Assembly (NCBI RefSeq): GCF_017309385.1 | Contig: NZ_JAFJMJ010000002.1 | Coordinates: forward strand, 2,790,001-2,854,000 | Origin: Amycolatopsis sp. 195334CR | GTDB lineage: Bacteria > Actinomycetota > Actinomycetes > Mycobacteriales > Pseudonocardiaceae | DNA length: 64,000 nt | Reading direction: 5' to 3' | In this document: piece after piece, positions 16,506 through 24,350 of the stretch | How the letters are laid out: each line of letters begins with the position of its first letter | How positions within the stretch are numbered: position 1 is the first letter of the stretch | Program-made: the position numbers and the translations under genes | Notes under the pieces: model-generated | What the model saw: only the letters and a program-made list of their open reading frames with translations | What the model was told of the DNA's origin: nothing | The model's database searches: none

Positions 16506-17474
16506 ATGCGGTTCGCCACCTACGAACACCACGGCACCACCGGCGCGGGCGTCGCGACCGACGACGGGATCCACCCGCTTCCCGCGCGCACCACCGTGCT
16601 CGACCTCGTCCGTGCCGGGCTTCCCGCCGCCCTCGACGCGGGTAGAGCCGTCCTCAATGGACAAGCGGTACCACTGGCCGAGGTCCGGCTGCTGCCGCCG
16701 TTGGATCCGCCGTCCGTGCGGGACTTCGTCGCCTTCGAGGAACACGTCGAGGGGGTCGTCGCCAGCGTCGGTGACGGCGGCGATGTCGTGCCGGAGTGGT
16801 ACGAGGCGCCGACGTTCTACTTCACCAGCCCGCACGCGCTGATCGGCGCCCACGACGACGTCCCGATCCCGCCGGGTTCGCGGTTGTTCGACTTCGAACT
16901 GGAGGTCGCCGCGGTGGTGGGCCGCGACGGTTCCTCGCTGACGCCGGAGCAGGCCCGAGACGCCCTCTTCGGGTACACGATCTTCAACGACTGGTCCGCC
17001 CGTGACCTCCAGCGGCGCGAGATGAAGGTCCAGCTCGGTCCGGCCAAGGGCAAGGACTCCGCCACGACGCTCGGCCCGTGGCTGGTCACGGCCGACGAGT
17101 TGGAGCCCTTCCGCGACGACGACGGCTTCCTCGCCCTCGATCTGCGCGTCCTCGTCAACGGCGAACTCGTGGGCCAGGACCTGCTGTCCAACATGGGCTG
17201 GCCGTTCGAGGAACTCCTCGCCTACGCCAGCCGCGGCACCCGGGTCCGCGCCGGGGACGTGCTCGGTTCCGGCACCTGCGGCAACGGCGGCTGCCTCGCC
17301 GAACTCTGGGGCAGACGCGGGGCGCAGGACCCGCCACCGCTGCGGCCCGGCGACGTCGTGGAGATGACCGTCGAAGGGATCGGCACCCTCCGCAACACCG
17401 TCGTCGCCGGTCCCGAACTGCCCCCGGTCCGCCCAGCCCGCGCCCGCTCCCGCGTGCGCGTCAGGAAAGGATGA
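16506..17474 (+). CDS. Fumarylacetoacetate-hydrolase-family enzyme
   Basis: Predicted 322 aa. The FAH fold is shown by DFVAFEEHVEG, LFDFELEVAAVVGRDG (metal-binding Glu residues), FNDWSARDLQRREM, GPAKGKDSATTLGPWLVT and VLGSGTCGNGGCLAELWG. Family members cleave or decarboxylate acylpyruvate-type ring-fission products, matching a position right after an extradiol dioxygenase. ATG 16506 is used; GTG 16497 overlapping the previous stop is an alternative. It lies 3 bp upstream of the alpha/beta hydrolase. Confidence 0.92.
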   Translation: MRFATYEHHGTTGAGVATDDGIHPLPARTTVLDLVRAGLPAALDAGRAVLNGQAVPLAEVRLLPPLDPPSVRDFVAFEEHVEGVVASVGDGGDVVPEWYEAPTFYFTSPHALIGAHDDVPIPPGSRLFDFELEVAAVVGRDGSSLTPEQARDALFGYTIFNDWSARDLQRREMKVQLGPAKGKDSATTLGPWLVTADELEPFRDDDGFLALDLRVLVNGELVGQDLLSNMGWPFEELLAYASRGTRVRAGDVLGSGTCGNGGCLAELWGRRGAQDPPPLRPGDVVEMTVEGIGTLRNTVVAGPELPPVRPARARSRVRVRKG

Positions 17475-17477
17475 TCC

Positions 17478-18641
17478 GTGTTCGAGTACTTCCCCGGCAA
17501 CTACGTCTGGAACCTGGGCGTGGTCGCGACCCTCAACAGCGGCGGGCTCATCGACGAGGTGGACCGCGCGTGCCGTCCCATCCGCGAGATCGCCGCGCGT
17601 GGTGAGGACGCGGGCACCCCGGACTTCCTGCGGGCCTGGACCGCGCTGACCGACCAGCTCGCCGCGCGGGCCGAAGAAGCCGAGCGGGCCGGGCACCACC
17701 GTACGGCCGGGAAGTTGTACCAGCGCGCGACCAACTACCTCTGCCAGGCCGAGCGTTTGCAGAGCGCCTCGCACCCGGACCGCCTCGCCACCTATCGCCG
17801 GGTGCTCGAACTGCAGCAGAAGTCCTTCGACAACGGCGATCCGCACACCACCCGGGTCGCGATCCCTTTCGAGGGCACGAGTTTGCCCGCGTACTTCACC
17901 CGGAGCCCGGCCGCCGGGCCGGTGCTGATCATGTGGAACGGCCTGGACTCCACCAAGGAGCACATCTACGCCTCGGGGGTGGGCGAGGAACTCGCCGCGC
18001 GCGGGATCTCCACCCTCATGGTCGACACCCCGGGCAGCGGTGAGGCCCTGCGGCTCGGTGGTTTGACCGCGCGCATCGAGACCGAGGGCTGGGCCGCCGC
18101 CTGCGTGGACTACCTGGAGACCCGCGACGACGTCGACCCCGCCCGGATCGGTTTGGCCGGATGGTCGCTGGGTGGCTATTACGCGCCGCGTGCCGCCGCG
18201 TTCGAGAAGCGCCTCGCGCTCGTGGTCGCGTGGGGCGCGAACCACAACTGGGGCGCGGTGCAGCGCCGCCGCGTCGAGCGTGAGGGCGAACGCCCCGTGC
18301 CGCACTACTGGGAACACGTCCGGTGGGTCTGGGGGTTCGACGACCTCGACGCCTTCCTCGACTACGCCGACGGCGTCCACCTCGACGGCGTCGTCGAGAA
18401 GATCACCGTCCCCTTCCTCATCTGCCACGGCGAAGGCGACCGCCAGATCCCGCTGGAGTACGCGCACCGCTCCTACGACCAGGCCGTCCACAGCCCGGCT
18501 CGCGAACTGCGGATCTTCACCGCCGAGGAGGGCGGCACCGAGCACATCGGCCTGGACCACTTCCCGTACGTCCGCGACTTCATCACCGACTGGGTTGCGG
18601 ACACCTTCCACGCGCTCGCCGGGTCGTCCAGCTCAAGGTGA
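17478..18641 (+). CDS. Alpha/beta hydrolase, FrsA/2,6-dihydroxypseudooxynicotine-hydrolase-like
   Basis: Predicted 387 aa from GTG 17478 with GGAAAGGA upstream. An N-terminal helical cap of about 130 residues (AGKLYQRATNYLCQAERL) precedes the hydrolase core. The nucleophile elbow is GLAGWSLGG with Ser230; the acid is in CHGEGDRQIPLE and the His in EEGGTEHIGLDHF. The cap-plus-core layout is that of the C-C-bond hydrolase DHPON hydrolase and related esterases. As last gene of the operon it probably hydrolyses a ring-fission or side-chain intermediate. Its true substrate is not inferable. Confidence 0.88.
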   Translation: MFEYFPGNYVWNLGVVATLNSGGLIDEVDRACRPIREIAARGEDAGTPDFLRAWTALTDQLAARAEEAERAGHHRTAGKLYQRATNYLCQAERLQSASHPDRLATYRRVLELQQKSFDNGDPHTTRVAIPFEGTSLPAYFTRSPAAGPVLIMWNGLDSTKEHIYASGVGEELAARGISTLMVDTPGSGEALRLGGLTARIETEGWAAACVDYLETRDDVDPARIGLAGWSLGGYYAPRAAAFEKRLALVVAWGANHNWGAVQRRRVEREGERPVPHYWEHVRWVWGFDDLDAFLDYADGVHLDGVVEKITVPFLICHGEGDRQIPLEYAHRSYDQAVHSPARELRIFTAEEGGTEHIGLDHFPYVRDFITDWVADTFHALAGSSSSR

Positions 18642-18676
18642 ACGTGGCCGTCCCTGCGCCGTCAGTTCGGTGACCG

Positions 18677-19552
18677 CTACGGCGGGCTGATCGCGGTGAG
18701 CAGGCGGGCGAGCTTCCACGGCCGTGGCCCCCAGGCGGCGAGTTTCCCGGCGAGCAACGGTTTCCCGATGCTCTGCCGTCCGATGAACACCAGCATGAGC
18801 GCGGCGGGATCGGCGGAAAGGCAGGCGTCGACGGCACCGGAGTAGTTCTCGTCGAGCGTGAGCGAACCGCGGTCGAAGACCATGGTGGTGCGGCCGCCGC
18901 CGCGCAGGCGCACGTCGAAGCGGGCGCGGAAGGACCCGGCCTTTTCCTGGTCCACGAACGCGGTGGGCGGCAGGGCCGTGATCAGCGGGAGCACCCCGCC
19001 TTCGACGGCGAGCAGCGCGTGGTCCCGCCGGATCGGCCACGGGCGGCCGGTGGCACTGGCGAGGTCGTGGCCGTGGATGAGGCATTCCTCGAGCAGGTGC
19101 GCGGCGACCACCGACGACGGCAGGCGCAGACCTTGCAGCCACTCGACGGTGTCCGCTCGCGAGGGCGACGCGACGTCGTCGAACTCAGCGGTGCCCGCTC
19201 GCGACGCGACATCGTCGAACTCAGCGGTGCCCGCTCGCGACGCGACATCGTCGAACTCGGTGGCGAGCGCGCTCAGGCGATCCGCGAGTGCGGCCGGGTC
19301 CCGTTCCCCGTCGTCGGCCAGGAGTTTGGCGTTGACCTCGGCCATGCCCGCCGCAGTCACCGTGGCGTCCGGCACCGGATTCCCGGCGATGGCGTCGATG
19401 TCGAAGCGGAAGACGTGGGACAGGTGGGCCGCGACCTCGCTCGTCGTCCACGTGCCGACCGAAACCGGGTCGGCCTCTCCCAGGTTCCGCACGAGTGCGA
19501 CGAGGCCGGGCACGACCTCCCGCAACGCCGTCCGGACCGGAGTCAGGTGCAC
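18677..19552 (-). CDS. MDMPI/DinB-like protein (mycothiol-dependent isomerase superfamily) with SCP2-like C-terminus
   Basis: Predicted 291 aa from GTG 19552, chosen because GAGGAGGA lies just upstream; ATG 19579 is less supported. The N-terminal DinB-like four-helix domain contains VGTWTTSEVAAHLSHVFRFD and, after an insertion, VVAAHLLEECLIHGHDLA, whose His residues are the usual metal ligands. The C-terminal part (FDVRLRGGGRTTMVFDRGSL) resembles the SCP2-type domain of the TIGR03083/MDMPI group. In-frame 12-residue repeats (EFDDVASRAGTA) interrupt the DinB domain. Divergent from an HxlR regulator, which has a similar C-terminal sterol-carrier-like region. Confidence 0.82.
   Translation of the reverse strand: MHLTPVRTALREVVPGLVALVRNLGEADPVSVGTWTTSEVAAHLSHVFRFDIDAIAGNPVPDATVTAAGMAEVNAKLLADDGERDPAALADRLSALATEFDDVASRAGTAEFDDVASRAGTAEFDDVASPSRADTVEWLQGLRLPSSVVAAHLLEECLIHGHDLASATGRPWPIRRDHALLAVEGGVLPLITALPPTAFVDQEKAGSFRARFDVRLRGGGRTTMVFDRGSLTLDENYSGAVDACLSADPAALMLVFIGRQSIGKPLLAGKLAAWGPRPWKLARLLTAISPP
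19165..19259. repeat. 36-bp coding tandem repeat inside the MDMPI-like gene
   Basis: Two full 36-bp copies (19165-19200 and 19201-19236) and about two-thirds of a third (19237-19259), differing at one or two bases. They encode EFDDVASRAGTA on the minus strand and keep frame. The near-identity points to recent slippage or unequal exchange. Confidence 0.9.
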
Positions 19553-19618
19553 TGCGTCCTCCTCTCGGCTGCGGGGCATGACATTGTCAGGTTCGCTTGA
19601 GATTGTAAAGTGGACGGT

Positions 19619-20266
19619 ATGAGTCGAAGCTACGGCCAGTACTGCGGGCTCGCCCGCGCCCTCGACGTGGTGGGCGACCGGTGGAACCTGCTCATCGTGC
19701 GTCAGCTCCTCATCGCGCCCGCCCGCTACCGCGAACTGCACGACGGGCTCCCCGGCATGGCCACCAACCTGCTCGCCGACCGGCTCCGCGACCTCGAAGC
19801 CGCCGGGGTGGTCGAACGACGCCTGGCCGAGGAGGGCAACGCCGTCGTCTACGCGCTCACGCCGTGGGGCGCCGGACTGCGGGAGCCGATCGAGGGCCTC
19901 GTCCGCTGGTCCACCCCGCTCATGGTCAGCGGGCCCGGCGGTGACCGCTTCCAGGCGGGCTGGCTCGTCGTCGCCCTCCGGGCCCTGCTGACCGGCAAGC
20001 CGGGCACACGCCGGTCGTCGACGGTGGGGATCGAGGTGGACGGCCAGCTGTTCCAGCTCCGGGCGACGCGTTCGGGCATCGAGGTGAGCCCGCGGGACGG
20101 GCGCGACCTCGACGCCGTCGTACGCGCCGACGCCGCGATCGTGCTCGGCCTCGCCGCGGGCGCGCTAGCCCTGGACGACGCGCGCGCCCTCGTCGAGATC
20201 GAGGGCGACGAGGCCGTCGTACGAGCCGTCTTCGCCGCGCGCGACCCCCAGCTCACCGGCCGATGA
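19619..20266 (+). CDS. HxlR-family winged-helix regulator with SCP2-like C-terminal domain
   Basis: Predicted 215 aa from ATG 19619; GTG 19610 is possible. The HxlR domain is clear: SYGQYCGLARALDVVGDRWNLLIVRQLL, then ARYRELHDGLPGMATNLLADRLRDLEAAGVVERR. The C-terminal ~100 residues (GIEVDGQLFQLRATRSGIEVSPRDGRDLDAVVRAD) look like a sterol-carrier-type ligand pocket, a known actinobacterial fusion. The upstream sequence has TTGTCA-N16-TAAAGT, which would give a nearly leaderless transcript. It ends by overlapping the convergent HAD gene by 14 bp. Confidence 0.87.
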   Translation: MSRSYGQYCGLARALDVVGDRWNLLIVRQLLIAPARYRELHDGLPGMATNLLADRLRDLEAAGVVERRLAEEGNAVVYALTPWGAGLREPIEGLVRWSTPLMVSGPGGDRFQAGWLVVALRALLTGKPGTRRSSTVGIEVDGQLFQLRATRSGIEVSPRDGRDLDAVVRADAAIVLGLAAGALALDDARALVEIEGDEAVVRAVFAARDPQLTGR

Positions 20267-20924
20267 GCTGGGTGGCGACGTCGTCGATGTCCACCGCGGT
20301 CAGACCGGGCGCGTCGGCGGCGGGCAGCGGGAAGCGCTGGTCCCGCGACACAAACGCCGTGCCGAGACCGGCGGCCGCGGCTCCGGTGATGTCCCAGCCG
20401 TGGGCGGCGATCAGGACGGCGTCGGCCGGGGCGACCTGCTCGGTCCGCAGCACCAGCCGGTAGGGCTCCGGGGCCGGCTTGAGCCGCCCGGCCTCATCGG
20501 CGGAGTAGACGGCGTCGAACAGCGGGCGCAGGCCGGCGTTGCGCAGTTGCGCCTCGGCCACCTCGGACACGGAGTTCGTCAAGGCGACCACCCCGAAGCC
20601 GGCGGCACGCAGGCGGGTGATCGCGTCGCCCACCTCGGGGTGGGCCGGGAGGGTGCGCAGGCGTTCCCCGAGTTCGCGCTGGTGCTCGGGCGTGGCCGTG
20701 CGACCACGGGCCGCGGCGATCGGCGGCAGGCACGCGGCGGCGATCTGGCCGAACGGGCGGTAACCACCGGCGGCGGTGAGCGTCAGCGCGTTGTGGATCA
20801 TCAGGTCGAACCAGTCCCGGCGAGCCGCCGGGTCGCCGGTGACACCGTCGAAGAACTCGTCGAGCGCGGCCAGGTCGAGCAGCGTCTCGTTGACGTCGAA
20901 CACGCACAGCACGGAAGCCTCCAT
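20253..20924 (-). CDS. Haloacid dehalogenase type II-like HAD hydrolase
   Basis: Predicted 223 aa. FDVNETLLD near the N-terminus gives the nucleophile Asp10. VVALTNSVSEVA supplies the motif II Ser/Thr, GRLKPAPEPYR the motif III Lys, and VLIAAHGWDITGA is the signature of type II haloacid dehalogenases (AAHxWDxxGA). The family hydrolyses short 2-haloalkanoates, but many HAD-II paralogues act on other substrates. ATG 20924 has no Shine-Dalgarno and sits at the edge of the operator pair, so the message may be leaderless. Divergent ArsR regulator. Confidence 0.88.
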   Translation of the reverse strand: MEASVLCVFDVNETLLDLAALDEFFDGVTGDPAARRDWFDLMIHNALTLTAAGGYRPFGQIAAACLPPIAAARGRTATPEHQRELGERLRTLPAHPEVGDAITRLRAAGFGVVALTNSVSEVAEAQLRNAGLRPLFDAVYSADEAGRLKPAPEPYRLVLRTEQVAPADAVLIAAHGWDITGAAAAGLGTAFVSRDQRFPLPAADAPGLTAVDIDDVATQLIGR

Positions 20925-20925
20925 A

Positions 20926-20970
20926 GGTACGATGAATGTCGTACCAGCAAGGTACGATAGTCGTCGTACC
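20926..20970. promoter_or_regulatory. Tandem ArsR-type operators between HAD and arsR-like genes
   Basis: Two 20-bp inverted repeats, GGTACGA-N6-TCGTACC, at 20926-20945 and 20951-20970. Arms are identical in both, the 6-bp spacers differ, and centres are 25 bp apart. They fill the divergent promoter, so one regulator probably controls both directions. Confidence 0.85.
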
Positions 20971-20988
20971 CTTGTCGAGGAGGCTCTG

Positions 20989-21324
20989 GTGGAGATGGCC
21001 GTACCGCCGATCGACGAGGTCGAGCTCGGGCAGGTGCTCCGCACGCTGGCCGATCCGCTGCGCCGCGCGGTGATCACCGAACTCGCCGCCGACCCGGCCG
21101 ACGGCGAGCGCGCGTGCTCCTCGTTCCCCATGCCGGTGACCAAGTCGACGAAGACCCACCACTGGCGGGCCCTGCGCGAAGCCGGCCTCATCACCCAGCG
21201 CGACGCGGGCAACGGCACCTTCGTCCGCCTGCGCCGAACCGCCTTCGAGCGGCGGTTCCCCGGGCTGCTCACCACGCTGACCGCCCTCTCCCGCGCCGAG
21301 GAAACACGCCGATCCCCAGGCTGA
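20989..21324 (+). CDS. ArsR-family winged-helix repressor
   Basis: Predicted 111 aa. ELGQVLRTLADPLRRAVITELAAD and KSTKTHHWRALREAGLITQRDAGNG form the ArsR winged helix. There is no obvious metal-binding cysteine motif; a lone Cys (ACSSF) precedes the recognition region, so the effector may be organic. GTG 20989 is chosen because GAGGAGG ends five bases before it; ATG 20995 is too far from the Shine-Dalgarno. It most likely represses itself and the HAD gene through the paired palindromes. Confidence 0.9.
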   Translation: MEMAVPPIDEVELGQVLRTLADPLRRAVITELAADPADGERACSSFPMPVTKSTKTHHWRALREAGLITQRDAGNGTFVRLRRTAFERRFPGLLTTLTALSRAEETRRSPG

Positions 21325-21380
21325 CCGGCCGTGTACCGGGAATGTACGGCCGGTGGACCGCCCGCGCGTAGACCGGCACC

Positions 21381-22247
21381 ATGCGGAACGACCTGCGGCT
21401 CGGTGCCGCTTCCCTGATCCTGTGCGGTCTTGCCGCCTGCGGCGCGCCCGCCGAACCCGCGGCACCACCGGCCGCACCGCCCCCGCCCCCGCCGCCGCCC
21501 ACCTCGGAACAGGTGGACTGGCTGAACCGCTTCTGCCAGGCGGCGAAGGTGTTCCTGCTGCCCCCGGAACCGCCGGAGGACCTGCACGACGAGTTCACCG
21601 CGATGGACCTCAGCTCCTACCTGAGCACGGTCAGCACCTCGCTGAGCAACATGGAATACCAGGCCACCTCGCTCGCCCCGGAGGCGTTCCCGCGTGGCAA
21701 GGAACTGGTCGACGCCTACACCACGGCGGCGAAACCGTTGAGCGACAAGGTCGACGAGTACTCGCGCCAGTACACCGCCGGTGAAGAAGTGTTGCGCGGG
21801 TACGTCACCGAGACCACCGAGGCGCTCAAGACGGTGAAGCCACAGGGACTCGACCTCACCGCGTTGGTGGCCGCGGACGGCACCGTCGCGCAGGCGTACG
21901 AGCGAGCCGAAAGCTGCCGTCCGGTGCAAGACGAGGGCAAGCCGTCCACCGCGCCCGTCGAACTGCCCGCGGCGAAGGACGGCGAAAACCTGTCCGCCTG
22001 CTCGGACGGCCGGTGCGAGGTGCTGGTCACCGCCGGGGACGTGGTGCCCGCGCCGAAACGGTTCGGCTTCGACCTCATCCGGGTGCGCGCCATCTCCGAC
22101 GGCGTCCTGCAACTGGGCGCCAAGAGCGGCGGCGGTTCGCTGACCTCGCCGCTGGACACCGGCCGCGCCACGGTCATGAACGGGCTCGAACTGAAAGCCG
22201 TGGCCGTCGGTGAGGGGAAGGCCGTGGTGAGCCTGGCCCCCGCGTGA
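21381..22247 (+). CDS. Putative lipoprotein of unknown function
   Basis: Predicted 288 aa. A lipoprotein signal peptide (LILCGLAACG, lipobox LAAC with Cys20) is followed by a Pro/Ala-rich linker with a run of eight prolines. The body is about 240 residues and contains Cys in FCQAAK, SCRP and a CSDGRC motif, possibly disulphide-bonded. I recognise no family. It probably sits on the outer face of the cell membrane. ATG 21381 has only a weak ribosome binding site. No operon partner. Confidence 0.75.
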   Translation: MRNDLRLGAASLILCGLAACGAPAEPAAPPAAPPPPPPPPTSEQVDWLNRFCQAAKVFLLPPEPPEDLHDEFTAMDLSSYLSTVSTSLSNMEYQATSLAPEAFPRGKELVDAYTTAAKPLSDKVDEYSRQYTAGEEVLRGYVTETTEALKTVKPQGLDLTALVAADGTVAQAYERAESCRPVQDEGKPSTAPVELPAAKDGENLSACSDGRCEVLVTAGDVVPAPKRFGFDLIRVRAISDGVLQLGAKSGGGSLTSPLDTGRATVMNGLELKAVAVGEGKAVVSLAPA

Positions 22248-22450
22248 CGCGGTCACTGACCGGAGGTGTCAGTGGGCCCGGCCTAGCGTGGTGATCATGA
22301 CTTCCTGACCTTCGCCACTGTGTCCACTATGGACACTGTCGCGGCATCACCCGGTGGTGGTACTGCGGTCACGCGTTCAGCGGCACCCCCGCGCCCGGGT
22401 TCTCGGCAAGGTGGGCCGTGGACCGCTGGAACCGACCCCGGGGAGACGTC

Positions 22451-23017
22451 ATGACGGACCTGGTGACCGCCAAGATCAGCCACGGTTTCGACCACCTGGA
22501 CGTCGACGGCGACGGCCTGCTCACCGAGCACGACCACGTGCTCTACGGCCGGCGCGCGGCCGCCTCGCTCGGGCACGAGCCCGGTTCGCCCGCCGAGCAG
22601 AAGATCATCGACGCCTACCTGACGATCTGGCGGGACCTGCACCTGCCGCACATCCCGGACGGCGGCACGTCGATCGCCAAGGAGCAGTTCGTCACCTCGA
22701 CCCGCGGCCTCGCCGACGACCCCGCCGCCGCGTCGGCGACCGTCGGGGCGCTGGCACAGGCGTTCCTCGCCATCGCCGACACGGACGCCGACGGCGGCGT
22801 CGGCCCGGCGGAGTTCGCCGCGTTCCAGCGCGGCCACTTCCCCCACCTGACCGACGCCGACCTCGCCGAGGCGTTCACCCACCTCGACACCGACGGCGAC
22901 GGGCACCTGTCCGGCGAGGAGTTCACCCGGGCGGTCGTCGAGTACTGGACCAGCGCCGACCCGGACGCCCCCGGCAACTGGTGGATGGGGAAGCCGCGAT
23001 TCCTCGCCGGGGGCTGA
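22451..23017 (+). CDS. EF-hand calcium-binding protein (calerythrin-like)
   Basis: Predicted 188 aa, the size of actinobacterial calerythrin/SCP-type proteins. Canonical EF loops: DVDGDGLLTEHD (residues 17-28, last position Asp rather than Glu), DTDADGGVGPAE and DTDGDGHLSGEE. A degenerate fourth loop lies around HIPDGGTSIAKEQ. It is soluble and presumably a Ca2+ buffer or sensor. ATG 22451 follows GGGGAGACGTC. The 200-bp gap upstream contains GTGTCC-N5-GGACAC (about 22319-22335), a possible operator. Confidence 0.9.
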   Translation: MTDLVTAKISHGFDHLDVDGDGLLTEHDHVLYGRRAAASLGHEPGSPAEQKIIDAYLTIWRDLHLPHIPDGGTSIAKEQFVTSTRGLADDPAAASATVGALAQAFLAIADTDADGGVGPAEFAAFQRGHFPHLTDADLAEAFTHLDTDGDGHLSGEEFTRAVVEYWTSADPDAPGNWWMGKPRFLAGG

Positions 23018-23020
23018 CCG

Positions 23021-23467
23021 TCAGCGAGGGGACACGTCCTTGCCGGGGAACCAGTTCCGCGCGAAGTCGGTGATGCGCCAGCCCGTGACCGCCAGCCGCA
23101 CGGCGGCGACCGGAGCCTGCAGGAACGGTTCGCACTCGGGCACCTTGGCCAGCAGCCGCTCCCGGACCTCGCGCTCGTCGTCGCCCTCGACGATCTGCGC
23201 GGTGGCCTTCCCCTGGAGGAACGGCCGCATCGGCGAAGCGTCTCTCAGCACCACGGCCACCGCCGGGTTCTGCCGGATCGCGGCCAGCGTGCGCCCGCTC
23301 CGCTCCAGCACGAGAACGAGGGTGAACGGGTCCAGTTCGGCGAAGTACACCCCGCCCGCCCAGGGACCGTCGGTCCCCGCGGTGGCCAGGGTCATCGACG
23401 CGTGCGCGGCCAGTACTTCCGCCACGGCCGCTTCCCGTTCGGTCGCGTGCTGCTCGATGGTGGTCAT
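23021..23467 (-). CDS. Pyridoxamine 5'-phosphate oxidase-like flavin-binding protein
   Basis: Predicted 148 aa split-barrel protein from ATG 23467 (AGGAGG seven bases upstream). ASMTLATAGTDGPWAGGVYFAELDPFTLVLVLE and NPAVAVVLRDASPMRPFLQGKATAQIVEG are typical of the PPOX superfamily, which binds FMN, F420 or heme. It is too short for true PdxH. Its cofactor and substrate cannot be read from sequence. It ends 3 bp from the convergent EF-hand gene. Confidence 0.83.
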   Translation of the reverse strand: MTTIEQHATEREAAVAEVLAAHASMTLATAGTDGPWAGGVYFAELDPFTLVLVLERSGRTLAAIRQNPAVAVVLRDASPMRPFLQGKATAQIVEGDDEREVRERLLAKVPECEPFLQAPVAAVRLAVTGWRITDFARNWFPGKDVSPR

Positions 23468-23637
23468 GTCAGCTCCTCCTGTTCCGGCGACGGCCGGTCT
23501 TCCGGCGTCGATCGGCGGGGAGCCAACCACGGTGGCGGGCCGCGAAGCCGCCCGCGGCGGACCGGCACACCGGCAGTGCATCCGTTCGGGTCAAGGGGAT
23601 CGCCGCATCGCGTGACGGGGCACGCACTCGCGCGGGC

Positions 23638-23668
23638 TTGACCTTGTCACTGTGACAAGGTCTTGACT
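23638..23668 (+). promoter_or_regulatory. MerR-type promoter with palindromic operator in a 19-bp spacer
   Basis: TTGACC (-35, 23638-23643) and TTGACT (-10-like, 23663-23668) are separated by 19 bp. A perfect dyad, ACCTTGTCAC and GTGACAAGGT around a single T (23641-23661), overlaps the -35 and spacer. Over-long spacers with a centred dyad are the hallmark of MerR-activated promoters. It drives the HEAT/MerR pair just downstream. Confidence 0.8.
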
Positions 23669-23687
23669 CTCCCTCGGAGGTGGTCCC

Positions 23688-24350
23688 ATGAACTCGCCAC
23701 ACACGCGGCTGCTCGAAGCGCTGGCCGCGGGGAACTCGTCGACGCGGCTGAAGGCGGCGCTGGCGATCGGCACGCGTCCCGAGCCCGGTTTCCTCGACCC
23801 GCTCGTGGCACGGTGCGCGGTCGAGCCCGACTTCTTCGTGCGCGACATGCTCACGTGGGCGCTGACCCGCCTGCCGCCGGAGCTCACGGTCCCCCGCCTG
23901 CGCGCGGAGCTCCGGTCCGGCGGCGGGCAGGCCCGCAGCCAGGCACTGCACACCCTGTCCAAGATCGGGGACGCCGGTGCCTGGCCGGAGATCACGCCGT
24001 CGCTGCTGCGCGACCCGGACGACGAGGTCGCGCGCAGCGCCTGGCGTGCCGCCGTCGTTCTCGTGCCCGACGGGGAGAAGGCAGCGCTGGCGGCGGAGCT
24101 GGCCACGCAACTCGGCCGCGGTGACCGGGAGGTGCGGCTGAGCCTGAGCCGGGCCCTGGTCGCACTCGGTGAGGTGGTCGAGCCCGTCCTGCGCACGGCG
24201 ATGTCCCATCAGGACCCGGTGGTGCGTGCGCACGCCGGCGCCACCGAGCGGCTCCTGCGCGACCCGGACGCCGGTTTCGACCTCGCCGTCGACGCGGCGA
24301 AACGGGTCAACGCGCTCGGCCCCGACCGGGCGGAGGCCGCCGCGTGCTGA
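23688..24350 (+). CDS. HEAT-repeat protein
   Basis: Predicted 220 aa, all-alpha. Successive HEAT-like helix pairs are visible: SSTRLKAALAIGTRPEPGFLDPLVARC, DFFVRDMLTWALTRLP, GQARSQALHTLSKIGDAGAWPEITPSLL, DDEVARSAWRAAVVL and DREVRLSLSRALVALGEV. There is no catalytic motif; it is presumably a protein-binding scaffold. It overlaps the next gene by 7 bp, and that MerR protein has its own HEAT repeats, suggesting the two interact. Strong ribosome binding site TCGGAGG upstream of ATG 23688. Confidence 0.87.
   Translation: MNSPHTRLLEALAAGNSSTRLKAALAIGTRPEPGFLDPLVARCAVEPDFFVRDMLTWALTRLPPELTVPRLRAELRSGGGQARSQALHTLSKIGDAGAWPEITPSLLRDPDDEVARSAWRAAVVLVPDGEKAALAAELATQLGRGDREVRLSLSRALVALGEVVEPVLRTAMSHQDPVVRAHAGATERLLRDPDAGFDLAVDAAKRVNALGPDRAEAAAC

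Noticed and set aside
16293..18611. Very long minus-strand open frame opposite the ring-cleavage operon
   Set aside because: High-GC codon bias opens the antisense frame; the plus-strand proteins have clear domains, the minus-strand translation has none.
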